The notes beneath the pieces are model-generated. The model had not been told where the DNA came from. It saw only the letters and a program-made list of their open reading frames with translations, and did no database searches. From Bacteroidetes bacterium UBA6063 (lineage in GTDB: Bacteria; Bacteroidota; Bacteroidia; NS11-12g; UBA9320): 23,467 bases of DNA. Every line of letters begins with the position of its first letter. The stretch's first letter is position 1. Shown one piece after another: positions 1 through 7,416 of this stretch. Location of the stretch: the NCBI GenBank assembly GCA_002428905.1, contig DIYD01000337.1:1-23467 (forward strand), in the 5' to 3' direction. A program made the translations under genes and the position numbers.

Positions 1-342
1 CAAGCCAATTTTCCCCGTAAAGAAAGCCTCGATTTTATCGTCGAGAAAGAAACCGACGAGTGCAGCAGGTATCATCGATATCACCACAAACCAAGCATAC
101 CTGGTTTCATCATTCCATTTGAATTTGAGCACACCTCGGATGATTTCCATCAAGTCTTTTCGGAACACAACGACTGTACTTAATGCCGTAGCTCCATGAA
201 GCACTATGGTAAATAACAGCCCTTCTTTGATTTCTGCCCCAAAGATCGATTTAACCAATTCAATGTGGCCGCTGCTGCTAACTGGAAGGAATTCGGTAAG
301 TCCCTGAACGATGCCAAGAACGATGGCCTCAATCAGGCTCAT
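1..342 (-). CDS. uppP: Undecaprenyl-diphosphatase UppP (BacA), N-terminal part
   Basis: This integral membrane enzyme removes a phosphate from undecaprenyl diphosphate to recycle the lipid carrier of peptidoglycan and O-antigen units. Only the first 114 codons lie in the window, of a family length near 265-270, and the gene runs off the left edge. The start ATG at 340-342 gives MSLIEAIVLGIVQGLTEFLP, followed by VSSSGH. The GLTEFLPVSSSGH block (residues 14-26) is the family signature, with the catalytic Glu17 and His26. Further hydrophobic segments fall near residues 40-60 and 83-100. The start overlaps the end of the upstream DUF3098 gene by 14 bp, so it is probably the third gene of an ftsX operon. 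The second catalytic motif lies outside the window. Identification is firm. Confidence 0.95.
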   Translation of the reverse strand, partial: MSLIEAIVLGIVQGLTEFLPVSSSGHIELVKSIFGAEIKEGLLFTIVLHGATALSTVVVFRKDLMEIIRGVLKFKWNDETRYAWFVVISMIPAALVGFFLDDKIEAFFTGKIGL

Positions 343-634
343 TGGTTACGGCAGGTGATTTCTTGAAAATGGCATACACCTCTATTCCGAAGCCCAACAA
401 CACCACAAGAGGTGCTATGGTTACCTTAACGGTGCTACTGAAGCTTTTCTCCCCTGTTTCAAAGATCTCGGCATTATTGAAGATATCGTCTGTCTTTCCG
501 GCCATCAAAATAAAACCCAATAGGATAACACCTAAGCCAATAAGCATCCATTTATAGTTTTCTTTTGAGAAGGCCATTTGGTGTTTGTAAGTCGTATTGG
601 CCTCAGCCGCTTTCTTCTTATTTTTCGTTGCCAT
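329..634 (-). CDS. DUF3098 small membrane protein
   Basis: This 101-residue protein has a Lys-rich N-terminus (MATKNKKKAAEANTTY) and two hydrophobic segments, near residues 29-46 (WMLIGLGVILLGFILMAG) and 71-91, with a short polar loop of about 25 residues between them. Size, two-helix layout and position between ftsX and uppP match the DUF3098 family of Bacteroidota, whose function is unknown. An in-frame ATG lies further upstream at 712, but it would place 26 residues inside the 3' end of ftsX. The ATG at 634, five bases after the ftsX stop, is the sensible start. The 3' end overlaps uppP by 14 bp. The context suggests a role in the envelope or in division, but this is inference from neighbours only. 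Confidence 0.8.
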   Translation of the reverse strand: MATKNKKKAAEANTTYKHQMAFSKENYKWMLIGLGVILLGFILMAGKTDDIFNNAEIFETGEKSFSSTVKVTIAPLVVLLGFGIEVYAIFKKSPAVTNEPD

Positions 635-639
635 AATTG

Positions 640-1548
640 TTAGTACAAATCGTCTATTTTTTGTCTGAGATACTTTTTGGTTGCAAAGTATGTACTTGGC
701 AATACGATGCACAGACCCAGTACGATAATCGTTGCAAATAAAATGGAATATATCGTAATATCCGATGTAAATATGTGCTGAACCTCAAAAAAATTGTGCT
801 CTACCCATGAGGTTAGTCCTTTGTTCGATAAATATACCAGAACCGATGCAATTACTGCCGAAAGCAAGGTTATTACTAAGGATTTACCCATAAACGGTTT
901 GATTACAAACCATTCCGACGCCCCAACCAGCTGCATACTTTTGATGATGAAGCGCTGCGAGTATACTTCCAACCGTATGGTATTGTTTATTAGGATGAGT
1001 GCCACCAATAGCAAGATCATGGCTATGGCCATTAAGATGATACCGGCAATGCGTTTATTCGACTCGATTTGACGCACCAGGTCCTGTTGAAAATCTACAC
1101 CTTGTACCCCATCAATTGCTTTAAACCCTTCTATGGCCTGAGACAACCTGCCGTCTACGGCAGAGGCACTGAGATTAATCTCAATAGAAGCCGGTAGTGG
1201 GTTGCTGCCCAGCACTTCAACAAAGTCTTTACCCAGTACTTCCTTGTAGTCAAATGCAGCCTCATTGCCTGTGATGTAACGTGCAGATTTCACAAAAGTC
1301 AGTGACTCCAGGCTATCTGTTTTGGCACCCAGGCTCTCCTCTTCGATTTGGTTATCGAAATACAAAATAACCAACACGTTTTCCTGCAAGTACGCTGTAA
1401 CGCGTTGCGTGTTTACAATCAACATGCCGAACAAACCGATGACATATAGCACCAGGCTAACACTCAACACCACCAATGTTCCTGAAAACCTACGTTTGCT
1501 TCGCACGGCAACAAAAGTACTGAATTGGAGTTTCTTCGGAAACGGCAT
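640..1548 (-). CDS. ftsX: Cell division protein FtsX
   Basis: FtsX is the membrane subunit of the FtsEX complex, which in other bacteria links the division ring to activation of peptidoglycan hydrolases. The 302-residue protein has the family layout: a short basic cytoplasmic N-terminus, TM1 at about 24-46, a periplasmic domain at about 47-165, then TM2 (168-189), TM3 (222-242) and TM4 (265-287), and a basic C-terminal tail. The segment between TM2 and TM3, with NNTIRLEVYSQRFIIKSMQL, is typical of FtsX and contacts the ATPase in known complexes. The start is an ATG. No ftsE is nearby, so the ATPase must be encoded elsewhere. It leads an operon with DUF3098 and uppP and is divergent from sdhC. 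Confidence 0.92.
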   Translation of the reverse strand: MPFPKKLQFSTFVAVRSKRRFSGTLVVLSVSLVLYVIGLFGMLIVNTQRVTAYLQENVLVILYFDNQIEEESLGAKTDSLESLTFVKSARYITGNEAAFDYKEVLGKDFVEVLGSNPLPASIEINLSASAVDGRLSQAIEGFKAIDGVQGVDFQQDLVRQIESNKRIAGIILMAIAMILLLVALILINNTIRLEVYSQRFIIKSMQLVGASEWFVIKPFMGKSLVITLLSAVIASVLVYLSNKGLTSWVEHNFFEVQHIFTSDITIYSILFATIIVLGLCIVLPSTYFATKKYLRQKIDDLY

Positions 1549-1561
1549 TTTTTAAACCGCA

Positions 1562-1569
1562 CAACCCTA
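1562..1569 (-). promoter_or_regulatory. Possible ftsX -7 box
   Basis: Read on the minus strand this is TAGGGTTG, one mismatch from the Bacteroidota -7 consensus TAnnTTTG. It lies 13 bp before the ftsX ATG, implying a leader of roughly 9 nt. No good -33 TTTG is visible. It directly abuts the inverted repeat at 1570-1586. The call is tentative. Confidence 0.3.
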
Positions 1570-1586
1570 TTTAGAACAGTTCTAAA
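1570..1586. promoter_or_regulatory. Perfect inverted repeat, possible operator (8-1-8)
   Basis: TTTAGAAC-A-GTTCTAAA is a perfect palindrome with 8-bp arms around a single base. The core TTAGAAC-A-GTTCTAA has the 7-1-7 geometry of FUR-family boxes and matches the B. subtilis PerR box TTATAATnATTATAA at 10 of 14 arm positions. It abuts the putative ftsX -7 box on one side and lies about 50 bp upstream of the sdhC -7 box. A protein-binding site is an inference. The symmetry is directly visible. Confidence 0.45.
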
Positions 1587-1597
1587 ACGATCGAATT

Positions 1598-1623
1598 ACC
1601 TGTTCAAAAAAACTGGAACAGGT
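1598..1623. promoter_or_regulatory. Inverted repeat ACCTGTTC-N10-GAACAGGT covering the sdhC promoter
   Basis: The two arms are perfect 8-bp complements separated by 10 bases of A-rich sequence. The right arm ends exactly where the sdhC -7 box begins, so the repeat occupies the -33 to -8 interval. It shares the hexamer GAACAG/CTGTTC with the neighbouring palindrome, and the two centres are about 32 bp apart, close to three helical turns. A bound protein here would most simply repress sdhCAB, or replace a poor -33 contact as an activator. Confidence 0.4.
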
Positions 1624-1631
1624 TACCTTTG
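1624..1631 (+). promoter_or_regulatory. sdhCAB -7 promoter box
   Basis: TACCTTTG matches the Bacteroidota -7 consensus TAnnTTTG exactly and would give a leader of about 20 nt before the sdhC ATG at 1657. No TTTG or TTG is present at the expected -33 distance, which is occupied by the left arm of the inverted repeat. Confidence 0.55.
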
Positions 1632-1656
1632 TTTCCATAATAAATTTATCGATTAC

Positions 1657-2331
1657 ATGGCTAAAGGAATGACTTCGGTTACCAGAAAGATTTTGATGGC
1701 TCTATCTGGTTTTTTCCTGTTGGTGTTTTTGCTCCAACACTGCGCAATCAACTTCTTATCGGTGATTTCTCCCGATACCTTCAACGAAGTTTCGCACTTC
1801 ATGGGAACAAACCCATTGATTCAATTTTTACTTCAACCCGTGTTGGCGTTTGGTCTTGTGTTCCATCTTGCCATGGGCATTGTGCTTGAATTGCAAAACC
1901 GCGATGCGCGACCAGTTAAGTACGCAGTAAACAAACCCGGAGAGAATGCGAGCTGGGTATCTCGAAACATGATTATTACAGGTATCATGATTTTCTTGTT
2001 CTTACTCCTGCACTCGGCTGATTTCTGGTTCCCAGAACTTAAGGTAAAATACATCGACGGTGATATGACAGGAATGACTGCTGAAGGTCACTTCCGGTAT
2101 TATGAAGAACTCCAACACCAGTTCCATAACCCTATTCGTGTGGGATTATATGCATTGTCGTTTGTTTTCCTGAGTCTGCATTTGATGCATGGTTTCCAAT
2201 CGGCATTCCAATCGGTAGGTTTCCAACACAACAAATACACGCCAATCATTAAGAAATTAGGAACAATTTACGCGATAGTTATTCCAGCAGCATTTGTTTT
2301 CATCGCGCTTTATCACTTCATCAACGCATAG
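1657..2331 (+). CDS. sdhC: Succinate dehydrogenase cytochrome b subunit (b558 family)
   Basis: This is the membrane anchor of succinate:menaquinone oxidoreductase (complex II). It carries two hemes and passes electrons from SdhB to menaquinone. The 224-residue protein has five hydrophobic helices: roughly 11-34, 54-78, 103-122, 160-182 and 200-222. Histidines inside the helices (His28 in LLQHC, His70 in FHLAMG, His119 in LLLHS, His175/His178 in LHLMHG) are candidate heme ligands, as expected for the di-heme, single-subunit type-B enzyme. The frame is open upstream to 1525, but that stretch runs through the promoter region. The ATG at 1657, giving MAKGMTSVTRKILMALSG, fits the family start and the promoter. 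The absence of a separate sdhD is normal for this class. Confidence 0.93.
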   Translation: MAKGMTSVTRKILMALSGFFLLVFLLQHCAINFLSVISPDTFNEVSHFMGTNPLIQFLLQPVLAFGLVFHLAMGIVLELQNRDARPVKYAVNKPGENASWVSRNMIITGIMIFLFLLLHSADFWFPELKVKYIDGDMTGMTAEGHFRYYEELQHQFHNPIRVGLYALSFVFLSLHLMHGFQSAFQSVGFQHNKYTPIIKKLGTIYAIVIPAAFVFIALYHFINA

Positions 2332-2346
2332 CACTTTCGTTCGATT

Positions 2347-4362
2347 ATGAGTAAGTTAGATTCTAAAATTCCTGAAGGTCCATTAAAAGATAAGTGGACG
2401 AACTATAAAAATAAGATTGACCTGGTTAACCCGGCAAACAAGCGTCTCATCGACGTCATTGTTGTAGGTACCGGACTTGCAGGAGGTTCTGCCTCGGCAA
2501 CGCTGGCTGAACTGGGGTACAACGTGAAAGCCTTTTGCTATCAGGATTCGCCTAGACGTGCGCACTCGATTGCGGCTCAGGGCGGTATTAACGCAGCGAA
2601 AAACTACCAGGGCGACGGCGATTCATCGTATCGCTTGTTCTATGACACTGTTAAGGGTGGTGACTACCGGTCAAGAGAAGCCAACGTTCACCGTCTTGCG
2701 GAAGTATCGGGCAACATCATTGATCAATGTGTAGCACAAGGTGTACCTTTTGCACGTGAATATGGAGGCTTGTTAGACAACCGGTCGTTTGGAGGTGTAT
2801 TGGTTTCAAGAACATTCTACGCCAAAGGTCAAACCGGACAACAATTGTTACTTGGTGCTTATTCAGCCATGAACCGTCAGATTGCCCGGGGTAAGATTGA
2901 AATGTTCAATCGCCACGAAATGCTTGACGTGGTTATTGTGGATGGTAAAGCGAGAGGAATCATCGCACGTAACCTGGTTACCGGTGAAATAGAACGTCAT
3001 TCTGCCCACGCAGTGGTAATTGCTTCCGGAGGATACGGAAATGTATATTTCCTATCGACAAATGCAATGGGATCGAATACAACTGCAGCCTGGAAAATTC
3101 ATAAAAAAGGAGCTTACTTCGCCAACCCGTGCTATACTCAAATTCACCCAACATGCATTCCGCGTTCCGGTGATTACCAATCAAAACTTACCCTTATGTC
3201 GGAGTCGTTGCGTAACGATGGTCGAATTTGGGTACCGAAAAAAATGGAAGATGTGGAAGCCATACGAGCAGACAAGTTAAAGCCCACTCAAATTGCTGAA
3301 GAAGACCGGGATTATTACCTCGAGCGTCGTTACCCGGCGTTCGGAAACCTGGTACCACGTGACGTAGCCTCGCGTGCAGCCAAGGAACGTTGCGATGCCG
3401 GATATGGTGTGAATGCCACCGGCGAGGCGGTATACCTTGACTTCCAGTCGGCCATTGAGCGTTACGGTGCCGAGCAAGCCAAATTGCACGGTATTGAAAA
3501 CCCATCAAAAGAAAAGATTATCGAGCTTGGCGAGAAAATCGTTGAGGCGAAATATGGAAACTTATTCCAGATGTACGAGAAAATCGTTGATGAGAATCCG
3601 TACAAAACGCCTATGATGATTTATCCGGCTACACACTATACAATGGGCGGTATTTGGGTTGATTATAACCTAATGACAACTATTCCTGGTTGTTACGCCA
3701 TTGGAGAAGCAAACTTCTCTGACCACGGGGCTAATCGACTTGGTGCTTCGGCATTGATGCAAGGTTTAGCCGATGGATATTTCGTATTGCCTTACACCAT
3801 TGGAGATTACCTGTCTGACGATATTCGAACCGGTAGCATTCCAACGGACACTGCTGAGTTTGAAGAGGCCGAGAAGAATGTCCGTGAGCGTATCGACTTC
3901 TTTGTGAACAATAACGGCACCAAGTCTGTGGACTATTTCCATAAACGTCTTGGTAAGGTTATGTGGGATAAGGTAGGTATGGCACGAAATGAACAAGGCT
4001 TGAAAGAGGCCATGGATGAAATCAAAGCCATTCGGGAAGAATTCTGGAAAGAAGTTCGTGTACCAGGTAGTGCAGATGGGGTTAACACAGAGCTTGAGAA
4101 AGCAGGACGTGTAGCAGACTTTCTTGAACTGGGTGAATTGTTTGCGAAAGATGCATTGCACCGTAATGAATCATGCGGAGGTCACTTCCGTGAGGAATCT
4201 GTGGAATTAGACGGTGAACAAAAAGGAGAAGCAAAACGGGACGATGTAAACTTCGCTTACGTTGCCGCATGGGAGTACAAAGGTGATCCAAGAGATGCGG
4301 AACTACATAAAGAACAATTGGAATTCAACGACATTGAATTAAAACAACGATCATACAAGTAA
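2347..4362 (+). CDS. sdhA: Succinate dehydrogenase flavoprotein subunit
   Basis: SdhA oxidises succinate to fumarate (TCA cycle) and carries covalent FAD at the cytoplasmic face. The 671-residue length matches the long type-B SdhA found in Bacteroidota. Visible motifs are a dinucleotide-binding GTGLAGG (41-47), the FAD-linking His73 in RRAHSIAAQGG, a second FAD segment VVIASGGYGNVY (223-234), and IHPT with His267. PRDVASR (337-343) contains the likely catalytic Arg338, HYTMGG follows at 430-435, and GEANFSDHGANRLGASAL (453-470) closes the FAD site. All key residues are present. The gene starts 15 bp after sdhC and lies 25 bp before sdhB, so it is cotranscribed with them. Confidence 0.97.
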   Translation: MSKLDSKIPEGPLKDKWTNYKNKIDLVNPANKRLIDVIVVGTGLAGGSASATLAELGYNVKAFCYQDSPRRAHSIAAQGGINAAKNYQGDGDSSYRLFYDTVKGGDYRSREANVHRLAEVSGNIIDQCVAQGVPFAREYGGLLDNRSFGGVLVSRTFYAKGQTGQQLLLGAYSAMNRQIARGKIEMFNRHEMLDVVIVDGKARGIIARNLVTGEIERHSAHAVVIASGGYGNVYFLSTNAMGSNTTAAWKIHKKGAYFANPCYTQIHPTCIPRSGDYQSKLTLMSESLRNDGRIWVPKKMEDVEAIRADKLKPTQIAEEDRDYYLERRYPAFGNLVPRDVASRAAKERCDAGYGVNATGEAVYLDFQSAIERYGAEQAKLHGIENPSKEKIIELGEKIVEAKYGNLFQMYEKIVDENPYKTPMMIYPATHYTMGGIWVDYNLMTTIPGCYAIGEANFSDHGANRLGASALMQGLADGYFVLPYTIGDYLSDDIRTGSIPTDTAEFEEAEKNVRERIDFFVNNNGTKSVDYFHKRLGKVMWDKVGMARNEQGLKEAMDEIKAIREEFWKEVRVPGSADGVNTELEKAGRVADFLELGELFAKDALHRNESCGGHFREESVELDGEQKGEAKRDDVNFAYVAAWEYKGDPRDAELHKEQLEFNDIELKQRSYK

Positions 4363-4387
4363 ATAGGAATCATAAAATTCGAATCAC

Positions 4388-5137
4388 ATGAACTTAACAC
4401 TTAAAATCTGGCGTCAGAAAAACGCAAATGATAAAGGGAAGATGGTTTCCTATAATGTGACTGACATCTCAGAACATATGTCGTTTCTTGAAATGTTAGA
4501 CGTACTTAACGAAGAACTTGTAGCCAAAGGAGAAGAACCGGTAGCCTTTGATCACGATTGCCGCGAAGGTATATGCGGTATGTGTTCGCTACACATTAAT
4601 GGTGAAGCCCATGGCCCTGACCGAGGCATAACTACGTGTCAACTGCACATGCGCATGTTCAAAGATGGCGATACCATTCATATTGAGCCATTCCGTGCGA
4701 AGGCTTTCCCTGTGATTAAGGATTTGATTGTGGATCGATCTGCATTTGATCGCATCCAGCAAGCCGGCGGTTACATCTCCGTAAATACATCGGGTAACAC
4801 GCAAGATGCAAACGCAATACCTATTCCAAAAGCAGATGCAGACCTTTCTATGGATGCTGCAACGTGTATTGGGTGTGGAGCTTGTGTTGCGAGTTGTAAA
4901 AATGCCTCAGCAATGCTTTTCGTAAGTGCCAAGGTTTCTCAATATGCCTTATTACCGCAAGGCCAGGTTGAAGCCAAAGACCGTGTGTTGAATATGGTTA
5001 ATCAAATGGACAAGGAAGGTTTTGGAAACTGTACCAATACAGGTGCCTGCGAAGTGGAATGCCCAAAGAACATTTCAATTAGCAACATTGCTCGCATGAA
5101 TCGTGAGTACTTGTCTGCTTCGATGAAAGACGACTAA
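4388..5137 (+). CDS. sdhB: Succinate dehydrogenase iron-sulfur subunit
   Basis: SdhB carries electrons from SdhA's FAD to the heme/menaquinone subunit through three iron-sulfur clusters. The 249-residue protein shows an N-terminal plant-type ferredoxin domain with [2Fe-2S] ligands Cys58, Cys63, Cys66 and Cys84 (CREGICGMC...TTCQ). A C-terminal domain has CIGCGACVASC (Cys160, 163, 166, 170) and a later Cys215...Cys221-EVE-Cys225-Pro, together supplying the [4Fe-4S] and [3Fe-4S] clusters. It is the last structural subunit of the operon. Its stop is only 2 bp before the ribE start, suggesting translational coupling to riboflavin synthase. Confidence 0.96.
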   Translation: MNLTLKIWRQKNANDKGKMVSYNVTDISEHMSFLEMLDVLNEELVAKGEEPVAFDHDCREGICGMCSLHINGEAHGPDRGITTCQLHMRMFKDGDTIHIEPFRAKAFPVIKDLIVDRSAFDRIQQAGGYISVNTSGNTQDANAIPIPKADADLSMDAATCIGCGACVASCKNASAMLFVSAKVSQYALLPQGQVEAKDRVLNMVNQMDKEGFGNCTNTGACEVECPKNISISNIARMNREYLSASMKDD

Positions 5138-5139
5138 GT

Positions 5140-5727
5140 ATGTTTACTGGAATTATAGAAGCTCTTGGTACAATTACAAGTATCGAGAAAGAGGCTTCTA
5201 ACATTCATTTCACCATCGAATCTCCAATATCCGGAGAACTCAAAATCGATCAAAGTATTGCCCACAATGGTGTTTGTTTAACCGTTGTTGCCTGCAACGA
5301 TGCGTCGCATACGGTAACGGCGATTCAAGAAACACTGGACAAATCGAATCTCGGCAATTGGGAAGTAGGAAATCGCATTAACCTGGAACGCTGTTTACGG
5401 GTTAACGATCGTTTAGACGGACACATGGTACAGGGCCACGTAGATACAGTAGCGCGTTGTATATCTAAAGAAGATCAGAACGGAAGTTGGTTATTCACGT
5501 TTCAATATGAGGAAAAACCAGGCTTCTTAACGGTTGAAAAAGGCTCAATTACCATAAATGGTACCAGTTTAACGGCCTTTAACTCCCAGGACGATCAATT
5601 TAGTGTAGCCATTATTCCATATACCTACGAGCACACAAATTTCCACCAAATTGAAGTCGGTACTCACGTCAATCTTGAGTTCGATATTCTTGGCAAGTAT
5701 GTTGCCAAACTATTGGAAAAGAAATAA
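5140..5727 (+). CDS. ribE: Riboflavin synthase, alpha chain
   Basis: The enzyme dismutates two 6,7-dimethyl-8-ribityllumazine molecules to riboflavin and an aminopyrimidine, the last step to the precursor of FMN and FAD. The 195-residue protein begins with the signature MFTGIIEALG and contains two lumazine-binding repeats, roughly 1-95 and 98-190. The first has SIAHNGVCLTV and the second KGSITINGTSLTAF, with GHMVQGHVD at their junction. Length and motifs are normal. It follows sdhB by 2 bp on the same strand and ends 10 bp from the convergent RidA-family gene, so it is very probably read from the sdh promoter. The reaction product feeds the FAD that SdhA binds covalently. Confidence 0.94.
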   Translation: MFTGIIEALGTITSIEKEASNIHFTIESPISGELKIDQSIAHNGVCLTVVACNDASHTVTAIQETLDKSNLGNWEVGNRINLERCLRVNDRLDGHMVQGHVDTVARCISKEDQNGSWLFTFQYEEKPGFLTVEKGSITINGTSLTAFNSQDDQFSVAIIPYTYEHTNFHQIEVGTHVNLEFDILGKYVAKLLEKK

Positions 5728-5737
5728 GAAAATTGAC

Positions 5738-6157
5738 TTAATCTATTGTTGCAATCACCTTAAGCTCAATGGCAATTGGGGTAGGCAAACAATTGATTTC
5801 AAGGGTGGTACGGCACGGCTGATTGTCTTTGAAATACTCCGCATACAGACGGTTATATGTTTTAAAATCATCCTTCATATTGGTCAAAAACACCGTAACA
5901 TCTACGATGTTATCCCAGCTACTACCCGAATCCTCCAATATGTATCGGATGTTTCTAAACACCGAATGGCATTGCTCTTCAATGTTGTAGCTCCGAATGT
6001 TTCCATTCTCATCCAAATCCACCCCAGGAATCTTCTTCGTACCACGCTCCCGCGGACCCACACCGCTCAAAAACAATAAATTACCAACTCTTCTGGCATG
6101 TGGATAAGCTCCTACCGGTTCCGGTGCCTTCCCTGAATCAAATTTTTCGCTACTCAT
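5738..6157 (-). CDS. RidA/YjgF-family protein, 2-aminomuconate deaminase-like
   Basis: RidA-family proteins are small trimeric enzymes that hydrolyse reactive enamine/imine intermediates. One branch deaminates 2-aminomuconate in tryptophan/kynurenine breakdown. The 139-residue protein has the family fold motifs: GAYPHARRVGNLLFLSGVGP (16-35), DVTVFLTNM (86-94), and CRTTLEINCLP (115-125) with the conserved Arg116, then Glu131 in IAIELKVIA. The phrases GAYPH and GVDLDENGN resemble the aminomuconate-deaminase branch more than housekeeping RidA, by memory of those sequences only. Its ATG overlaps the end of the WD40 gene by 8 bp, so the two are cotranscribed. No other kynurenine-pathway gene is in the window, so the substrate is unproven. 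Confidence 0.8.
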   Translation of the reverse strand: MSSEKFDSGKAPEPVGAYPHARRVGNLLFLSGVGPRERGTKKIPGVDLDENGNIRSYNIEEQCHSVFRNIRYILEDSGSSWDNIVDVTVFLTNMKDDFKTYNRLYAEYFKDNQPCRTTLEINCLPTPIAIELKVIATID

Positions 6158-7334
6158 CTTCTATTGTAATTATTATTTCGTCCGACGCTTCAATGACCTT
6201 TGCATTCGTTGCAGTTTGCTTCGAAGCAGACTTGTTCGATGTATTGTTCCTACTCAATCCGCTGTTTCCCGTTGTGTTTCGGCTACTCGAATTGTTATTT
6301 CTTGTTTTGCGTTGCAGTGCTGCATATTGTGCCTGCATAACGGATGGGTCAAAACTCAGTCCTGAACGCCATATAGAAGCACCGTAGGAGTCATAGACAA
6401 CGGATGTATCCATGTGCATTGCAGAAACCACGTAGTGCATGCTTCTGCTCATCGCAACCTGACGCACGGTTCCGTTGTCTTCCTTGAAGCTGTTTACTTC
6501 CTCACCGGTTTCAATGTCCCAAATCTTGGTTTGTCCATCAATGCTTCCCGTAATTGCATATTTGCCATCGGCGCTTATCTGAACAGAGGTCACTTTCCAC
6601 TGGTGACCTTGAAATGTTCGAACTTTCTTACCGTTAACAACATTCCAGAGTATTGCGGTTTGATCGCTGCTCCCGGTAAGGATGTATTGATTATTGCAAT
6701 CAACCGCGTTAACAACGTCCTGATGTCCTTTTAATTCTCGAATTTTATTGCCTATTCCGTCGTACATTTTTACTACGGAGCTTGCATCGGCACAATAAAT
6801 AAACTGGCGGTTTAAGCTCAACGAAATACCATAAATCGGAAGTTTATTCTCAATAATTCGATGCGATTCACGTCGCATATTGTACACCACAATTCTCCCG
6901 TCGTACCCTGCCGAATAAATCATATTACCATACGGGCCCACTGCAATTGTGTTGATACCTGCCGTATGAACCATTGGCAATTGCTTCACCAGTTCGAAAT
7001 TCTTCTTTCCTTTTTTGCTCCAAACCATAATACGGTAATCGCGTCCGGCTGTTACCAGCATCTGACCATGTCCACTGAAGCCAATTGCCGAAACCGCGGC
7101 CTTATGGCCTTTCAGTGTTTGCAAATAGGTAAAACTTGAATCGCCTGAAAAAACCTGAACCGTTTTATCCCAGGAACCCGTGGCAACAAACATATCATTG
7201 GGCGCAAATGCAACCGATTCAACATCATCCTGGTGAGTTCCGAGCACGGTGCGTCCGGTATCGTTTTGAGCGAATGCTACAAAACAACTGCACAAGAAGA
7301 AACATACCGCAGGTATGACGCGCCTTTTAAACAT
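6150..7334 (-). CDS. Exported seven-bladed WD40-repeat protein
   Basis: The 394-residue protein starts with a signal peptide (MFKRRVIPAVCFFLCSCFVA, cleavage likely after FAFA or FAQ). It continues with seven consecutive WD40-type repeats at about 35-330, recognisable by closing motifs such as SWDKTVQVF, GRDYRIMVW, GYDGRIVVY, SSDQTAILW and SIDGQTKIW. Seven blades make a closed beta-propeller. After it comes a low-complexity Ser/Asn/Thr/Lys stretch (about 350-380) and an acidic end, SDEIIITIEDE. No catalytic domain is visible, so a protein-binding scaffold in the periplasm or on the surface is likely. The gene lies 82 bp after the ABC permease and overlaps the RidA-family gene. A specific partner cannot be named. 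Confidence 0.85.
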   Translation of the reverse strand: MFKRRVIPAVCFFLCSCFVAFAQNDTGRTVLGTHQDDVESVAFAPNDMFVATGSWDKTVQVFSGDSSFTYLQTLKGHKAAVSAIGFSGHGQMLVTAGRDYRIMVWSKKGKKNFELVKQLPMVHTAGINTIAVGPYGNMIYSAGYDGRIVVYNMRRESHRIIENKLPIYGISLSLNRQFIYCADASSVVKMYDGIGNKIRELKGHQDVVNAVDCNNQYILTGSSDQTAILWNVVNGKKVRTFQGHQWKVTSVQISADGKYAITGSIDGQTKIWDIETGEEVNSFKEDNGTVRQVAMSRSMHYVVSAMHMDTSVVYDSYGASIWRSGLSFDPSVMQAQYAALQRKTRNNNSSSRNTTGNSGLSRNNTSNKSASKQTATNAKVIEASDEIIITIEDE

Positions 7335-7339
7335 AACTT

Positions 7340-7397
7340 CAAATATACTTAGGCCTCCTGTAAATCAGGCGGTAACGTCGTACGTTAGAACAACGTA
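7340..7397 (-). promoter_or_regulatory. Short intergenic region with a -7-like box and two small hairpins
   Basis: On the minus strand TATATTTG (7347-7340) matches TAnnTTTG exactly but ends only 5 bp before the WD40 ATG, which would leave almost no leader. Upstream are CCTG-N5-CAGG (7357-7369, extended by CC/GG after a mismatch) and a perfect TACGTT-N5-AACGTA repeat (7381-7397) just after the permease stop. Neither hairpin has a U-tract. The region may hold a separate promoter for the WD40-ridA pair, but this is weakly supported. Confidence 0.25.
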
Positions 7398-7416
7398 TTA
7401 TTCACAGTTTAGGTAT

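Noticed and set aside
1525..1656. N-terminal extension of sdhC to 1525
   Set aside because: Would translate both palindromes and the -7 box and overlap the ftsX start. SdhC homologues begin near MAKG/MTSV.
2347..5137. Missing sdhD subunit
   Set aside because: Type-B enzymes with a five-helix di-heme SdhC do not have SdhD, so nothing is missing.
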